A DNA stretch of 64,000 bases from Rikenellaceae bacterium (GTDB lineage Bacteria; Bacteroidota; Bacteroidia; Bacteroidales; Rikenellaceae): NCBI GenBank assembly GCA_017463585.1, contig JAFTOX010000013.1, forward strand, positions 1 to 64,000, written 5' to 3'. A program made the translations under genes and the position numbers. The notes under the pieces were generated by a model, which worked only from the letters and a program-made list of their open reading frames with translations, did not search any database and was not told the origin of the DNA. Position 1 is the first letter of the stretch, and each line of letters opens with the position of its first letter. This document shows positions 1-7,916 of this stretch, in pieces.

Positions 1-949
1 GATCGTAAACGGTTTCCGTATGTCGTATGCAACCGGTTTCGTACTCAACAACTTGAACGTAGGTTCGTTTAAGACTTGGGGTTGGGAAGGTCACATCGAC
101 GCTGACATTATCCGTTCGGCAAGTGGCTTCCGTTGGAACGTAGGTTTGAATATGTCGCACAACAACTCGTTGGTAGTTGATCTGCCCGAGAACTTGAAGG
201 AGTACTACAACCCATATACCTGGAACTCGGGTGACATCCGTAACGGTATTGCTGAGGGTCACCCCATCACTACTTTGACCGGTCTTGGTTACAAACGCAA
301 CAAGAATGGCGATATCCTGATCAGCTCGATTAGCGGTACTCCTATCGTAGATAGCGAGTGGACCGTATTGGCTGACCGTAACCCCGCGTTGACTTATGGT
401 GTTACCACCAACTTGTCGTACAAGGGCTTCCGTCTGAGCGCAATGTTGTCGGGTATGGCTGGTGCAACCGTTGTGAACGGTACTATGCGTACTATGATGA
501 GCAAGGGTCAGAGCTGGGAGTCGGTTCGTCTGCGTGAGAATCGCCACTATGTATTCGAGGGCGTTTTGCAGGACGGTTTCGAGAATAGCGACAACCCGAC
601 CAAGAACACCGTTGCAGTTGATATGTGGAAGTATGCAGGTACTTCGATCTTTGGCGGTAACGATGAGGACTGGTTGGAGAAGGACGTTAACTACTTGAAG
701 TTGGCTGAGGTACGTCTGTCGTACGCAGTTCCTTCGGATTGGTTGAAGAAGGCTACCAAGGGCTTCATTTCGAATGCTTCGGTATTCGTTGCAGCTAACG
801 ACCTCTGCACCATTACTAACTACTCGGGTGTTGACCCCGTAGGTAATACTATGTCTGCAGCTGGTGGTGGTACCGGTGGTCAGGGTTACGATGTTTGGGG
901 TATCCCCGCTCCTCGTACCTACTCGTTCGGTGTATCACTCACTTTCTAA
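1..949 (+). CDS. SusC/RagA-family TonB-dependent outer-membrane receptor, C-terminal part
   Basis: The frame is open from the first base of the window, so the gene begins upstream and only about 315 C-terminal residues are seen. The segment is typical of the end of a SusC barrel: alternating aromatic and polar beta-strand patterns, an Asn-rich turn before the GVDPVGN loop, and a terminal aromatic residue (…GVSLTF) used for outer-membrane assembly. A SusD gene follows after 44 bp, the standard pairing in which SusC imports a ligand captured by the SusD lid. Codon use is strongly biased (GGT, CGT, GCT, AAC, TTC), suggesting high expression. The ligand cannot be read from this part. Confidence 0.93.
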   Translation, partial: IVNGFRMSYATGFVLNNLNVGSFKTWGWEGHIDADIIRSASGFRWNVGLNMSHNNSLVVDLPENLKEYYNPYTWNSGDIRNGIAEGHPITTLTGLGYKRNKNGDILISSISGTPIVDSEWTVLADRNPALTYGVTTNLSYKGFRLSAMLSGMAGATVVNGTMRTMMSKGQSWESVRLRENRHYVFEGVLQDGFENSDNPTKNTVAVDMWKYAGTSIFGGNDEDWLEKDVNYLKLAEVRLSYAVPSDWLKKATKGFISNASVFVAANDLCTITNYSGVDPVGNTMSAAGGGTGGQGYDVWGIPAPRTYSFGVSLTF

Positions 950-993
950 GCTAAGCGAAACATTTATAACGAACAAATAATACATATATTAAT

Positions 994-2871
994 ATGAAAA
1001 AGATATTTGCAGGTATTATGATGTTGGCCGCAGTAGCTTTCACCAGCTGCCAGGAGTGGCTTGACGTCAATAACAATATCGATGCTCCCGACTATGTAGA
1101 GTCGCACCTCTATCTTTCGGGTATTATCCAGCAGTTCCAGGGTATCTATTGGGACGCAACCTATGCGACCAACGAGTATACCCGTATGATGAACGGTAAC
1201 AGCAACTACACTGGTCACTTGAATCCTACCGCATCGGATACCGGTGGTGAGAAGTGGCGTATGACCTACTGGAACCAGGGTATGAACCTTGAGAATATGA
1301 TCAATCAGGCAGTTGAAGCTGAGCAGTGGACGCTGGCTGGTATCGGTTACGCTATCAAGGCTTTCTCGTGGGACGCTTTGACCAAGTATCACGGTGACGT
1401 GATTCTGACTCAGGCTTTCGAGCCGGGTCGTACTTCGTTCGACTATGACTATCAGGACGTTGTTTACGCTAAGGTTGCTGAGTGGTATGACACCGCTATC
1501 GAGTACCTGACTATGGAGGACAACACCTATTATGGTAACAAGCTGACCGGTAACGACTGGATCTACTTCGGCGACAAGGCTAAGTGGGTTAAGTTCTGCT
1601 ACTCGGGTAAGATCCGTCAGCTCTCGTCGTTGGCTAACAAGTCGAACTTCGTAACTGAGATTGCTCCTGAGCTGGTTGGCTACGCTGACAAGGCTATCCT
1701 TTCGAACGCTGACAATGCTACCGTTACTGTAAACGGTGGTGGTCCCGATGAGCCTTATAGCGCATACAACAACTTCTGGGGTACTGCACGTGGTAACCTC
1801 GGTACTACTTACGACCAGCAGGGTTACGCAGTACGCGTTATGACCGGTACTGTACCTCTGTACGATGAGAATGGTAACTACGTTCCTTGCGAGGATACTT
1901 TGATCAACTGGGATAGCCGCTACAAGAATATGCTGAACCCCGTTCAGATCATCTGCGACACCAACGTAATGGAGAAGGGTCACTACGATCCTCGTCGCGT
2001 TGCTAAGTTGGGTACTCAGAGCGATAGCTGCTTCCAGAATGTTGAGAATCTGGACGTTATCAAGCGTCACCGTTTCTTCTCGGACGTAACCGTTTGGGGT
2101 CGTACCACCACTAGCAATATGACCACTTTGGACGGTCAGGGTCGTTGGTTGTATCACGACGCTGCTCCCTATATCCTGATGAACGCTGCTGAGATCAAGT
2201 TCTGCGTTGCTGAGGCTTACTTCCGTATGGGTGATAAGGCATCGGCACTGACTTGGTGGAAAGAGGCAGTTGCTGACGATATGGAGTTCACCGCTTCGTA
2301 CTTGAAGCCTGGTAAGCCCGCAGCAAGCGATAAGGAGGTAACCGGTGGTGACAAGATCACTAAGGCTCTCTTCGATCAGGCTGCTGCTGAGTACTTGGCT
2401 GGTCCGTTCGTAGGTGAGATCACTGCTGAGGATCTGACTATGTCGCACATTATGATGCAGAAGTACGTTGCTCTCTATCCTTGGGGTTCGCCCGAGATCT
2501 GGGTAGATATGCGTAAGAACTTCTACGATGTTGAGTACACTGGTGAGTATCCTCACGTTGACAATGGTTGGACCAAGTTGGAGGTTAAGCAGAAGCGCGA
2601 TGATGATCCTACTAAGGTATTCAAGGGCTACTATTTGGCGCCTGCTAACTTCGAGGGCTACCGTGGTAAGTTCAACGAGAACCGCGTATTGGAGGGCTCG
2701 CCCTGCTTCCGTATCCGTCCTCGTTACAACTCGGAGTATATGTGGAATATCCCCGGCTTGCACGCTTTGCGTCCTATCCCCGGTGATGCAGTTTACTACC
2801 ACTGCTCGATTCCTTGGTTCTGCTATCCGAATGGTTATCCTGAGTCGTATCCTGGTGTAACTATCGAATAA
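994..2871 (+). CDS. SusD/RagB-family surface lipoprotein (SusD-like_2 type)
   Basis: 625-residue partner of the upstream SusC. Residues 1-18 form a lipoprotein signal with Cys19 in an FTSC lipobox, followed by the LDVNNN…AP start usual in the SusD-like_2 family. The remainder is the alpha-helical TPR-like fold of SusD proteins with late loops that contact SusC. SusD proteins sit on the cell surface, bind the ligand and close over the SusC channel. It lies 44 bp after susC and 43 bp before another lipoprotein gene, so the three are probably one transcript. Codon bias matches that of susC. The substrate (glycan, peptide or other) is not evident. Confidence 0.93.
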   Translation: MKKIFAGIMMLAAVAFTSCQEWLDVNNNIDAPDYVESHLYLSGIIQQFQGIYWDATYATNEYTRMMNGNSNYTGHLNPTASDTGGEKWRMTYWNQGMNLENMINQAVEAEQWTLAGIGYAIKAFSWDALTKYHGDVILTQAFEPGRTSFDYDYQDVVYAKVAEWYDTAIEYLTMEDNTYYGNKLTGNDWIYFGDKAKWVKFCYSGKIRQLSSLANKSNFVTEIAPELVGYADKAILSNADNATVTVNGGGPDEPYSAYNNFWGTARGNLGTTYDQQGYAVRVMTGTVPLYDENGNYVPCEDTLINWDSRYKNMLNPVQIICDTNVMEKGHYDPRRVAKLGTQSDSCFQNVENLDVIKRHRFFSDVTVWGRTTTSNMTTLDGQGRWLYHDAAPYILMNAAEIKFCVAEAYFRMGDKASALTWWKEAVADDMEFTASYLKPGKPAASDKEVTGGDKITKALFDQAAAEYLAGPFVGEITAEDLTMSHIMMQKYVALYPWGSPEIWVDMRKNFYDVEYTGEYPHVDNGWTKLEVKQKRDDDPTKVFKGYYLAPANFEGYRGKFNENRVLEGSPCFRIRPRYNSEYMWNIPGLHALRPIPGDAVYYHCSIPWFCYPNGYPESYPGVTIE

Positions 2872-2914
2872 TTGCGAAAAGGATTTGTTAATTAACTTAA
2901 AAACAAACTGAGAT

Positions 2915-3847
2915 ATGAAATTCTTTAAGTATATAATCATTGCATTGGCGTCGATGGTTGCACTCGTATCGTGCGAGAAGCACGGTCTGGGTTATGACTG
3001 CGAGCAGGTAAGCGATACAGAGAATGCGTTGATCGTTATCCGTCGCTTGATCCCTGAGGCTACTTCGACCGCAACTCGTGCTTATGTTGTTAAGATTGAC
3101 GATCAGGCTTTGTGGCAGGGTACTGTTGCTTACCTGGGTCAGCGTGATTACGTGCCCAATCAGTCGCGTCACTATATCATTAAGCCGGGTGTTCACAACC
3201 TGAAACTCTATCTGACTGCTGATTCGGCAGAGCCTTACTACGATCAGAACTTCGAGGTTAAGGCTGGTATGCAGCAGGTAATCATTACCAACTTGAACGC
3301 TGCTCCTATCGTAATCGACAACACTGGTGAGTATCCTACCGATGTAACTGAGCACACTGGCGAGGCATTCTTCCTGCGCTTTGTTAACTTGATGTATCAG
3401 GACGAGAACTACACTATTCCCGATTACAAGTTGCAGTACTGGTATCAGGATCCTACCGACTTGGAGTGGTATCCCGCAAGTGATCCCGTTGGTTTCGGTG
3501 AGGCTTCGTCGTGGTATCGTATCCACATTGACCAGTTCGCTGAGGAGCGCTCGGGTCAGTCGGGTAGCGGTTCGAGCCGTACCTGGGCTGACAACCGTGT
3601 TCAGCACTCTGTAACCAGTGGTTACTGCACCATCTACTACCGTATCAAGGTTATCGGCAACGATGGTTCGGATATGGGTTGGTTTACCTATACTCGTACC
3701 GGTGGTGAGCCTACTACCGATTATAAGGATTACTGGACTGGTTACATCGGCCGTCACGAGTTCCACTTCTTCCGTGGTTGCCGTATCGCTACTACTTCGG
3801 GTACCAGCAACACCTCTGCTTGGATCACTCAGGGTCCCGTATACTAA
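2915..3847 (+). CDS. Lipoprotein of unknown function, third gene of the susCD operon
   Basis: 310 residues with a lipoprotein signal (Cys20 in VALVSC). I do not recognise a named family. The early part, rich in beta-strand patterns (roughly residues 25-130), resembles the Ig-like folds of small surface lipoproteins that follow SusD; the C-terminal third is rich in Ser, Gly, Tyr and Trp. The position 43 bp behind susD and just before a strong terminator suggests a surface ligand-binding accessory (SusE/F-like role), as inference only. No glycoside hydrolase or peptidase motif is visible. It shares the high-expression codon bias of susC and susD. Confidence 0.8.
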   Translation: MKFFKYIIIALASMVALVSCEKHGLGYDCEQVSDTENALIVIRRLIPEATSTATRAYVVKIDDQALWQGTVAYLGQRDYVPNQSRHYIIKPGVHNLKLYLTADSAEPYYDQNFEVKAGMQQVIITNLNAAPIVIDNTGEYPTDVTEHTGEAFFLRFVNLMYQDENYTIPDYKLQYWYQDPTDLEWYPASDPVGFGEASSWYRIHIDQFAEERSGQSGSGSSRTWADNRVQHSVTSGYCTIYYRIKVIGNDGSDMGWFTYTRTGGEPTTDYKDYWTGYIGRHEFHFFRGCRIATTSGTSNTSAWITQGPVY

Positions 3848-3911
3848 TCGAAAACCCTCTATTAAGCCCTACGCCTCGGTTAGATAAAGATTACAAAGAG
3901 GCGTTTGGTTT

Positions 3912-3941
3912 GGTCGCTCCCCGAAGGGAGCGACCTTTTTT
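3912..3941 (+). terminator. Intrinsic terminator of the susCD operon
   Basis: A perfect 10-bp stem (3912-3921 with 3926-3935) closed by a CGAA tetraloop and followed by a T6 run. It lies 64 bp after the third lipoprotein gene and ends the plus-strand operon. Confidence 0.92.
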
Positions 3942-3956
3942 ATTGGTCGCGGGCAT

Positions 3957-3988
3957 AAAAAACGAGCCGACTCTTACGGGTCAGCTCG
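3957..3988 (-). terminator. Intrinsic terminator of the HAD phosphatase gene
   Basis: Stem 3963-3971 with 3980-3988 (nine pairs, one G-U in the minus-strand RNA). On the minus strand it is followed by six T (A-run 3957-3962). It ends the minus-strand gene that converges on the susCD operon. Confidence 0.88.
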
Positions 3989-4014
3989 CTACTTGTTCAG
4001 TTATTGACGTTGGG

Positions 4015-4647
4015 TTACTCGCGGTTCAGGCGGTCGAGAAGTTCGGTCAGCGCCTCGCGCCAATCCTCACCATTGGCAGGGCACAACGTATGGATACCCA
4101 TAGCCTCCGCTGCTGCCACGTTATGCGGCCCATCATCGACGAAAACCGCCTCCGAAGGCAACGACCCCGTTGCCGCCAAAACGTACTCAAAAAAGCGTTT
4201 ATCGGGCTTAACCGTGCCCAACTCGTACGAGGTGAAGATCGCATCGAAATAGTCGTCCAGCGGGCGACCCTGCTCCGACAGCTCACCACTGCGGGCCCAG
4301 CTCATAATGTAAGGGTTGGTATTGCTCAGCACGTAGGTACGATAACGCGGACGGAGTGCCGAGATATAGTCGAGTTTCGAGGTCGGAGTCTCGGTAAAGA
4401 ATCCCAACCACGCCCAACGAGCCTCCTCGTAGCTCACCTCACGACCACACATCTCGCTCAACTGCTCGCGGAATCCTTCAGCCGAAATCGCACCCTTCTC
4501 GACTTCGAGGAAGATACCATTCTGGCAATAGTTATCGAGCTGCTCATTGGCGTCCTTCAAGCCCAACTGCTCGAAACGGCGCACCGCGCCCTCGCGAACA
4601 AAGTGGGCAATGACCCCACCAAAGTCAAATATCACGTTCTTAATCAT
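4015..4647 (-). CDS. HAD-superfamily hydrolase, subfamily IA (YihX-like sugar-phosphate phosphatase)
   Basis: 210 residues with the complete HAD motif set: nucleophile Asp8 in DFGGV (the usual second Asp is Gly, as in many IA members), Ser108 in VLSNTN, Lys147 in VKPDK, and Asp171-Asp172 in FVDDG. A helical cap follows motif I. Relatives remove phosphate from small metabolites such as sugar phosphates; the true substrate cannot be inferred. It is monocistronic, with its own sigma-A-type promoter just upstream and its own terminator downstream. Confidence 0.88.
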   Translation of the reverse strand: MIKNVIFDFGGVIAHFVREGAVRRFEQLGLKDANEQLDNYCQNGIFLEVEKGAISAEGFREQLSEMCGREVSYEEARWAWLGFFTETPTSKLDYISALRPRYRTYVLSNTNPYIMSWARSGELSEQGRPLDDYFDAIFTSYELGTVKPDKRFFEYVLAATGSLPSEAVFVDDGPHNVAAAEAMGIHTLCPANGEDWREALTELLDRLNRE

Positions 4648-4669
4648 CGTTGTTTCGTTTTTCGTTGTG

Positions 4670-4701
4670 CAAAGATAGCATTTCGGGCGACGATATGCAA
4701 A
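4670..4701 (-). promoter_or_regulatory. Promoter of the HAD hydrolase gene
   Basis: Minus strand: TTTG (4698-4701), 20-nt spacer, TATCTTTG (4670-4677), an exact match to the Bacteroidetes TTTG / TAnnTTTG pattern. The -33 box lies inside the T-tract of the rnz terminator. Confidence 0.85.
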
Positions 4702-4731
4702 AAAAATGGCGAGCCGATCGGTCGGTTCGCC
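4698..4731 (-). terminator. Intrinsic terminator of the rpsA-rnz transcript
   Basis: Minus-strand stem 4722-4731 with 4708-4717 (10 positions, one mismatch), tetraloop CCGA, then a long T run (A-run 4698-4706). It lies 47 bp after the rnz stop and overlaps the next promoter. Confidence 0.8.
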
Positions 4732-4778
4732 TACATCTGTAATATTTTCGCGGTGTCGCTTATGTCGCTACTTACATC

Positions 4779-5723
4779 CTACTCGCGTCGTTTCGGGATC
4801 TCGAATGTGCGGCCCTCGGTAGCCAGATCGGTCGTCTCGAACAACGTCCGAGCCTCGTCCAACAGCACTCTCTCGTCCTTATAACGTGCCGAAAAATGAC
4901 CTATCAACAATCGTCCGACACCCGCCATCGACGCAACCTTAGCCGCCTGTAACGCCGTTGCGTGGCCACGTTGGTGCGCCACCTTACGTTCGATATCGAG
5001 GTACGTCGCCTCGTGGTAGAGCAGATCTACCCCACTCACAATACGTGCCACCTTAGCCGAATATTGCGTATCACTACAATAGGCATACGCGCGCGGGCGG
5101 AACGGTCGATAGGTGATCTCCGACGCAGGTAACAGCGTGCCATCTGCCAAAGTCAGATCCTCGCCACGTTTTGCCGCCGCAATCTGCGCAATACCCAATC
5201 CATAGCGTTCGATTGCCGACTTCTCGATATTCAACTCAGGCTCCTTCTCGCGGAACAAATATCCGCAACAAGGCACTCGATGGCGCAGTGGAATGGTCTC
5301 GACGGTCATATACGACGTTTCAAACACAACTTTCTCGGCTCGCGTATTGACCTCACAAAACTGCACTTCGTAAGGCAGCTCCGTATCAAAATACTTGAAG
5401 TGCGCCTCCAAGATCTCGTCCAGCGGTTTCGGGCCAAACACCTTCAACGGTGTTCGGCGACCATACAGACCCATTGTCGAAATCAGCGGAAACAGACCGT
5501 AGAGGTGATCACCGTGCAGGTGAGTGATGAACACCGCATTGATTTTGAGCGGATTGATTCCATAGCGGATCAGTTGTCGCTGGGTATCCTCACCACAATC
5601 TATCAAAAAAAACTGCTCACGCACATTGAGTGCGTGAGCAGAGGTATGCTTATCGGGTGTGGGTTTTGCCGAACTATTGCCAAGTATGGTTACACGAAAA
5701 CTCATCGTCTGTTCCTCGGTCAA
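4779..5723 (-). CDS. rnz: Ribonuclease Z (tRNA 3' processing endonuclease)
   Basis: 314-residue metallo-beta-lactamase-fold nuclease that trims the 3' trailer from tRNA precursors. Visible signatures: the ElaC-type start GNSSAKPTPDKHTSAH, the zinc-binding HLHGDH at residues 68-73, a YHEATY segment, and GHFSARY near the C-terminus. Length is normal for the bacterial short form. A second Met at residue 7 (position 5705) is an alternative start just before the conserved core. It lies 30 bp behind rpsA on the same strand with no terminator between, so both are probably cotranscribed; this rpsA-rnz pairing is common in Bacteroidales. Confidence 0.95.
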   Translation of the reverse strand: MTEEQTMSFRVTILGNSSAKPTPDKHTSAHALNVREQFFLIDCGEDTQRQLIRYGINPLKINAVFITHLHGDHLYGLFPLISTMGLYGRRTPLKVFGPKPLDEILEAHFKYFDTELPYEVQFCEVNTRAEKVVFETSYMTVETIPLRHRVPCCGYLFREKEPELNIEKSAIERYGLGIAQIAAAKRGEDLTLADGTLLPASEITYRPFRPRAYAYCSDTQYSAKVARIVSGVDLLYHEATYLDIERKVAHQRGHATALQAAKVASMAGVGRLLIGHFSARYKDERVLLDEARTLFETTDLATEGRTFEIPKRRE

Positions 5724-5753
5724 TTAGCTTAGCTCGCCCCCACTACACTGATG

Positions 5754-7547
5754 TTACTCAGCGTCCTTCTCCATCTGAGCCTTCAACTCAGCCAGCGAAG
5801 TGATATCACCCAAGGTGGTCTTCTCAACCGAAGCGTTGATCTTCTTCACCGACGACTTGGTTGCCTCAGCTGCCTCAGCCTTAGCCTTCTTCTCGGCCTT
5901 CTCCTCAGCACGCTTAGCCTCCTCGAACAGACGGGTGTGCGACAGAGTGATGCGCTTGGTTGCCTTCGAGAACTCGATAACCTTGAACGACAAAGTCTCA
6001 CCAGCCTTAGCCTGAGTGCCGTCCTCCTTTACCAACTGACGTGCAGGTGCAAAGCCCTCGATGGTCTCCGACAGAGTTACAACTGCGCCCTTCTCGGTCA
6101 GCTCCTTGATGGTACCCTCGTGAACGGTATCAACAGCATACTGCTGCTCGAACTCGTTCCAAGGATTCTCCTCCAACTGCTTGTGGCCGAGGCTCAGACG
6201 ACGGTTCTCCTTGTCGATCTCCAATACTACAACCTCGATCTCAGCACCGATCTGAGTGAACTCTGCGGGGTGCTTGATCTTCTTGGTCCAGCTCAGATCC
6301 GAAATGTGGATCAGACCGTCGATACCCTCTTCGATCTCAACGAATACACCGAAGTTGGTGAAGTTGCGAACCTTAGCAGTGTGCTTGCTGCCAACGGGAT
6401 ACTTGGTCTCGATTGCCTCCCAAGGATCAGCAGTCAGCTGCTTGATACCGAGCGACATCTTGCGCTCCTCGCGATCCAAGGTCAGAACTACTGCCTCGAT
6501 CTCGTCGCCAACCTTCATAAACTCCTGTGCCGAACGCAAGTGCTGGCTCCACGACATCTCCGATACGTGGATCAGACCCTCAACGCCTGCTGCGATCTCA
6601 ACGAATGCACCGTAGTCAGCCATAACAACTACCTTACCCTTAACCTTGTCGCCTACCTTCAAGTCTGCGCTCAAAGCCTCCCAGGGGTGCGGAGTCAGCT
6701 GCTTCAAACCGAGTGCGATACGCTTCTTCTGATCGTCGAAGTCGAGGATTACAACGTTCAACTTCTGATCGAGCTCTACGATCTCCTCGGGGTGATTTAC
6801 GCGACCCCACGACAGATCGGTGATGTGGATCAGACCGTCAACACCGCCCAAGTCGATGAATACGCCATACGAAGTGATGTTCTTAACAACACCCTCCAAG
6901 ATCTGGCCCTTCTCCAACTTCGACATAATCTCCTTCTTCTGTGCCTCCAACTCTGCCTCAACCAGAGCCTTGTGCGATACAACTACGTTGCGGAACTCCT
7001 GGTTGATCTTAACAACCTTGAACTCCATAGTCTTATCAACGTAGAAGTCGTAATCACGGATAGGCTTAACGTCGATCTGCGAACCGGGCAAGAATGCCTC
7101 GATGCCGAATACATCAACGATCATACCGCCCTTAGTGCGGCACTTGATATAGCCCTTGATGATCTCGTCGTTCTCCAAAGCGAGGTTAACGCGATCCCAC
7201 GATTTGAGCTGGCGAGCCTTCTTGTGCGACAACTGCAACTGGCCCTTCTTGTCCTCAGCGTTCTCAACATAAACCTCAACCTTCTCACCTACGGTCAGCT
7301 CGGGGTTGTAGCGGAACTCGCCTACGGGGATAATACCTTCGCTCTTGTAGCCGATATTAACGACAACTTCGCGCTTGTTGATGTCTACTACGGTACCCTC
7401 GACTACCTCGCCTACCTGTACCTTCGACAGAGTCTGGTCATACGCACCAGCGATCTCGTCCTTCGAACGATCGTAGAGATCCAACTCGTTCTCGAATGCG
7501 TTCCAATCGAAATTCTCGTTTGCGACTACCATTTTGTTTTCTACCAT
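5754..7547 (-). CDS. rpsA: 30S ribosomal protein S1
   Basis: 597 residues with six S1/OB-fold RNA-binding repeats. Their starts are near residues 47, 130, 214, 300, 385 and 473, recognisable by VxGxVxxxxxxGxFVxx…GLIHxSxxSW in the better conserved copies. The C-terminus is an Ala/Lys/Glu-rich tail. S1 brings mRNA to the 30S subunit. This matters in Bacteroidetes, where Shine-Dalgarno sites are rarely used; the starts in this window are indeed preceded by A/T-rich leaders rather than GGAGG. Codon use is highly biased. First gene of an operon with rnz, with a strong promoter about 110 bp upstream. Confidence 0.97.
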   Translation of the reverse strand: MVENKMVVANENFDWNAFENELDLYDRSKDEIAGAYDQTLSKVQVGEVVEGTVVDINKREVVVNIGYKSEGIIPVGEFRYNPELTVGEKVEVYVENAEDKKGQLQLSHKKARQLKSWDRVNLALENDEIIKGYIKCRTKGGMIVDVFGIEAFLPGSQIDVKPIRDYDFYVDKTMEFKVVKINQEFRNVVVSHKALVEAELEAQKKEIMSKLEKGQILEGVVKNITSYGVFIDLGGVDGLIHITDLSWGRVNHPEEIVELDQKLNVVILDFDDQKKRIALGLKQLTPHPWEALSADLKVGDKVKGKVVVMADYGAFVEIAAGVEGLIHVSEMSWSQHLRSAQEFMKVGDEIEAVVLTLDREERKMSLGIKQLTADPWEAIETKYPVGSKHTAKVRNFTNFGVFVEIEEGIDGLIHISDLSWTKKIKHPAEFTQIGAEIEVVVLEIDKENRRLSLGHKQLEENPWNEFEQQYAVDTVHEGTIKELTEKGAVVTLSETIEGFAPARQLVKEDGTQAKAGETLSFKVIEFSKATKRITLSHTRLFEEAKRAEEKAEKKAKAEAAEATKSSVKKINASVEKTTLGDITSLAELKAQMEKDAE

Positions 7548-7659
7548 AAAAATTTTTGTGATACAATCACTCGTTAAAAGTTTGACAATAAATTAATTTA
7601 ACTCCTTGAGCGTCAAACATTTGTACTTGCACACGCACGTACGTCGCCCAAAAAGCGCA

Positions 7660-7690
7660 CAAATATAAGGACTATTTTTCGGATTTACAA
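7660..7690 (-). promoter_or_regulatory. Promoter of rpsA-rnz
   Basis: Minus strand: TTG (7688-7690), 20-nt spacer, TATATTTG (7660-7667), a full match to TAnnTTTG. The resulting leader is about 105 nt long. Confidence 0.8.
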
Positions 7691-7771
7691 CGATTTACGT
7701 GATTTTAATTCAAAATTCAAGATTTTCTTTTGCTACTAATGAATTTCGCGTGCAGCCCTAATATGCAAGTG

Positions 7772-7837
7772 CACCTTCGTGGGCTGGGCGGTTGCCGAAG
7801 GCGAGCCCACGAAGGTGTGTCAAAATCTAAGGATTTT
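7772..7837. repeat. Intergenic hairpin element, copy 1
   Basis: Perfect 14-bp inverted repeat (7772-7785 with 7804-7817, 18-nt loop) followed at 7818-7837 by TGTCAAAATCTAAGGATTTT. The same tail with two changes follows a similar hairpin at 19857-19910. It sits in the 369-bp gap between rpsA and the 5'-nucleotidase gene, which also holds the rpsA promoter and a terminator and no credible gene. Confidence 0.7.
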
Positions 7838-7856
7838 TCCATTTTCTTAGAAAACA

Positions 7857-7890
7857 AAGAAAAAAACCGCACCCCCATTCGGAGCGCGGT
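7857..7890 (-). terminator. Intrinsic terminator of the 5'-nucleotidase gene
   Basis: Minus-strand stem of 10 pairs, including G-U pairs, within 7866-7890, then a T-rich run (A-run 7857-7866). It follows the stop codon by 27 bp. Confidence 0.85.
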
Positions 7891-7912
7891 CAAATTTTGA
7901 ATTTTGAATTGT
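7891..7912 (-). repeat. Short ATTCAAA heptamer pair after a stop codon
   Basis: Between the stop of the 5'-nucleotidase gene and its terminator, the minus strand carries two ATTCAAA units and a partial third. They resemble the ATTCACA arrays elsewhere in the window. Confidence 0.45.
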
Positions 7913-7916
7913 AGCA

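Noticed and set aside
3778..4884. 368-codon plus-strand frame over the susCD terminator, HAD gene and rnz end
   Set aside because: It crosses two terminators, is antisense to two recognised genes and shows no family pattern.
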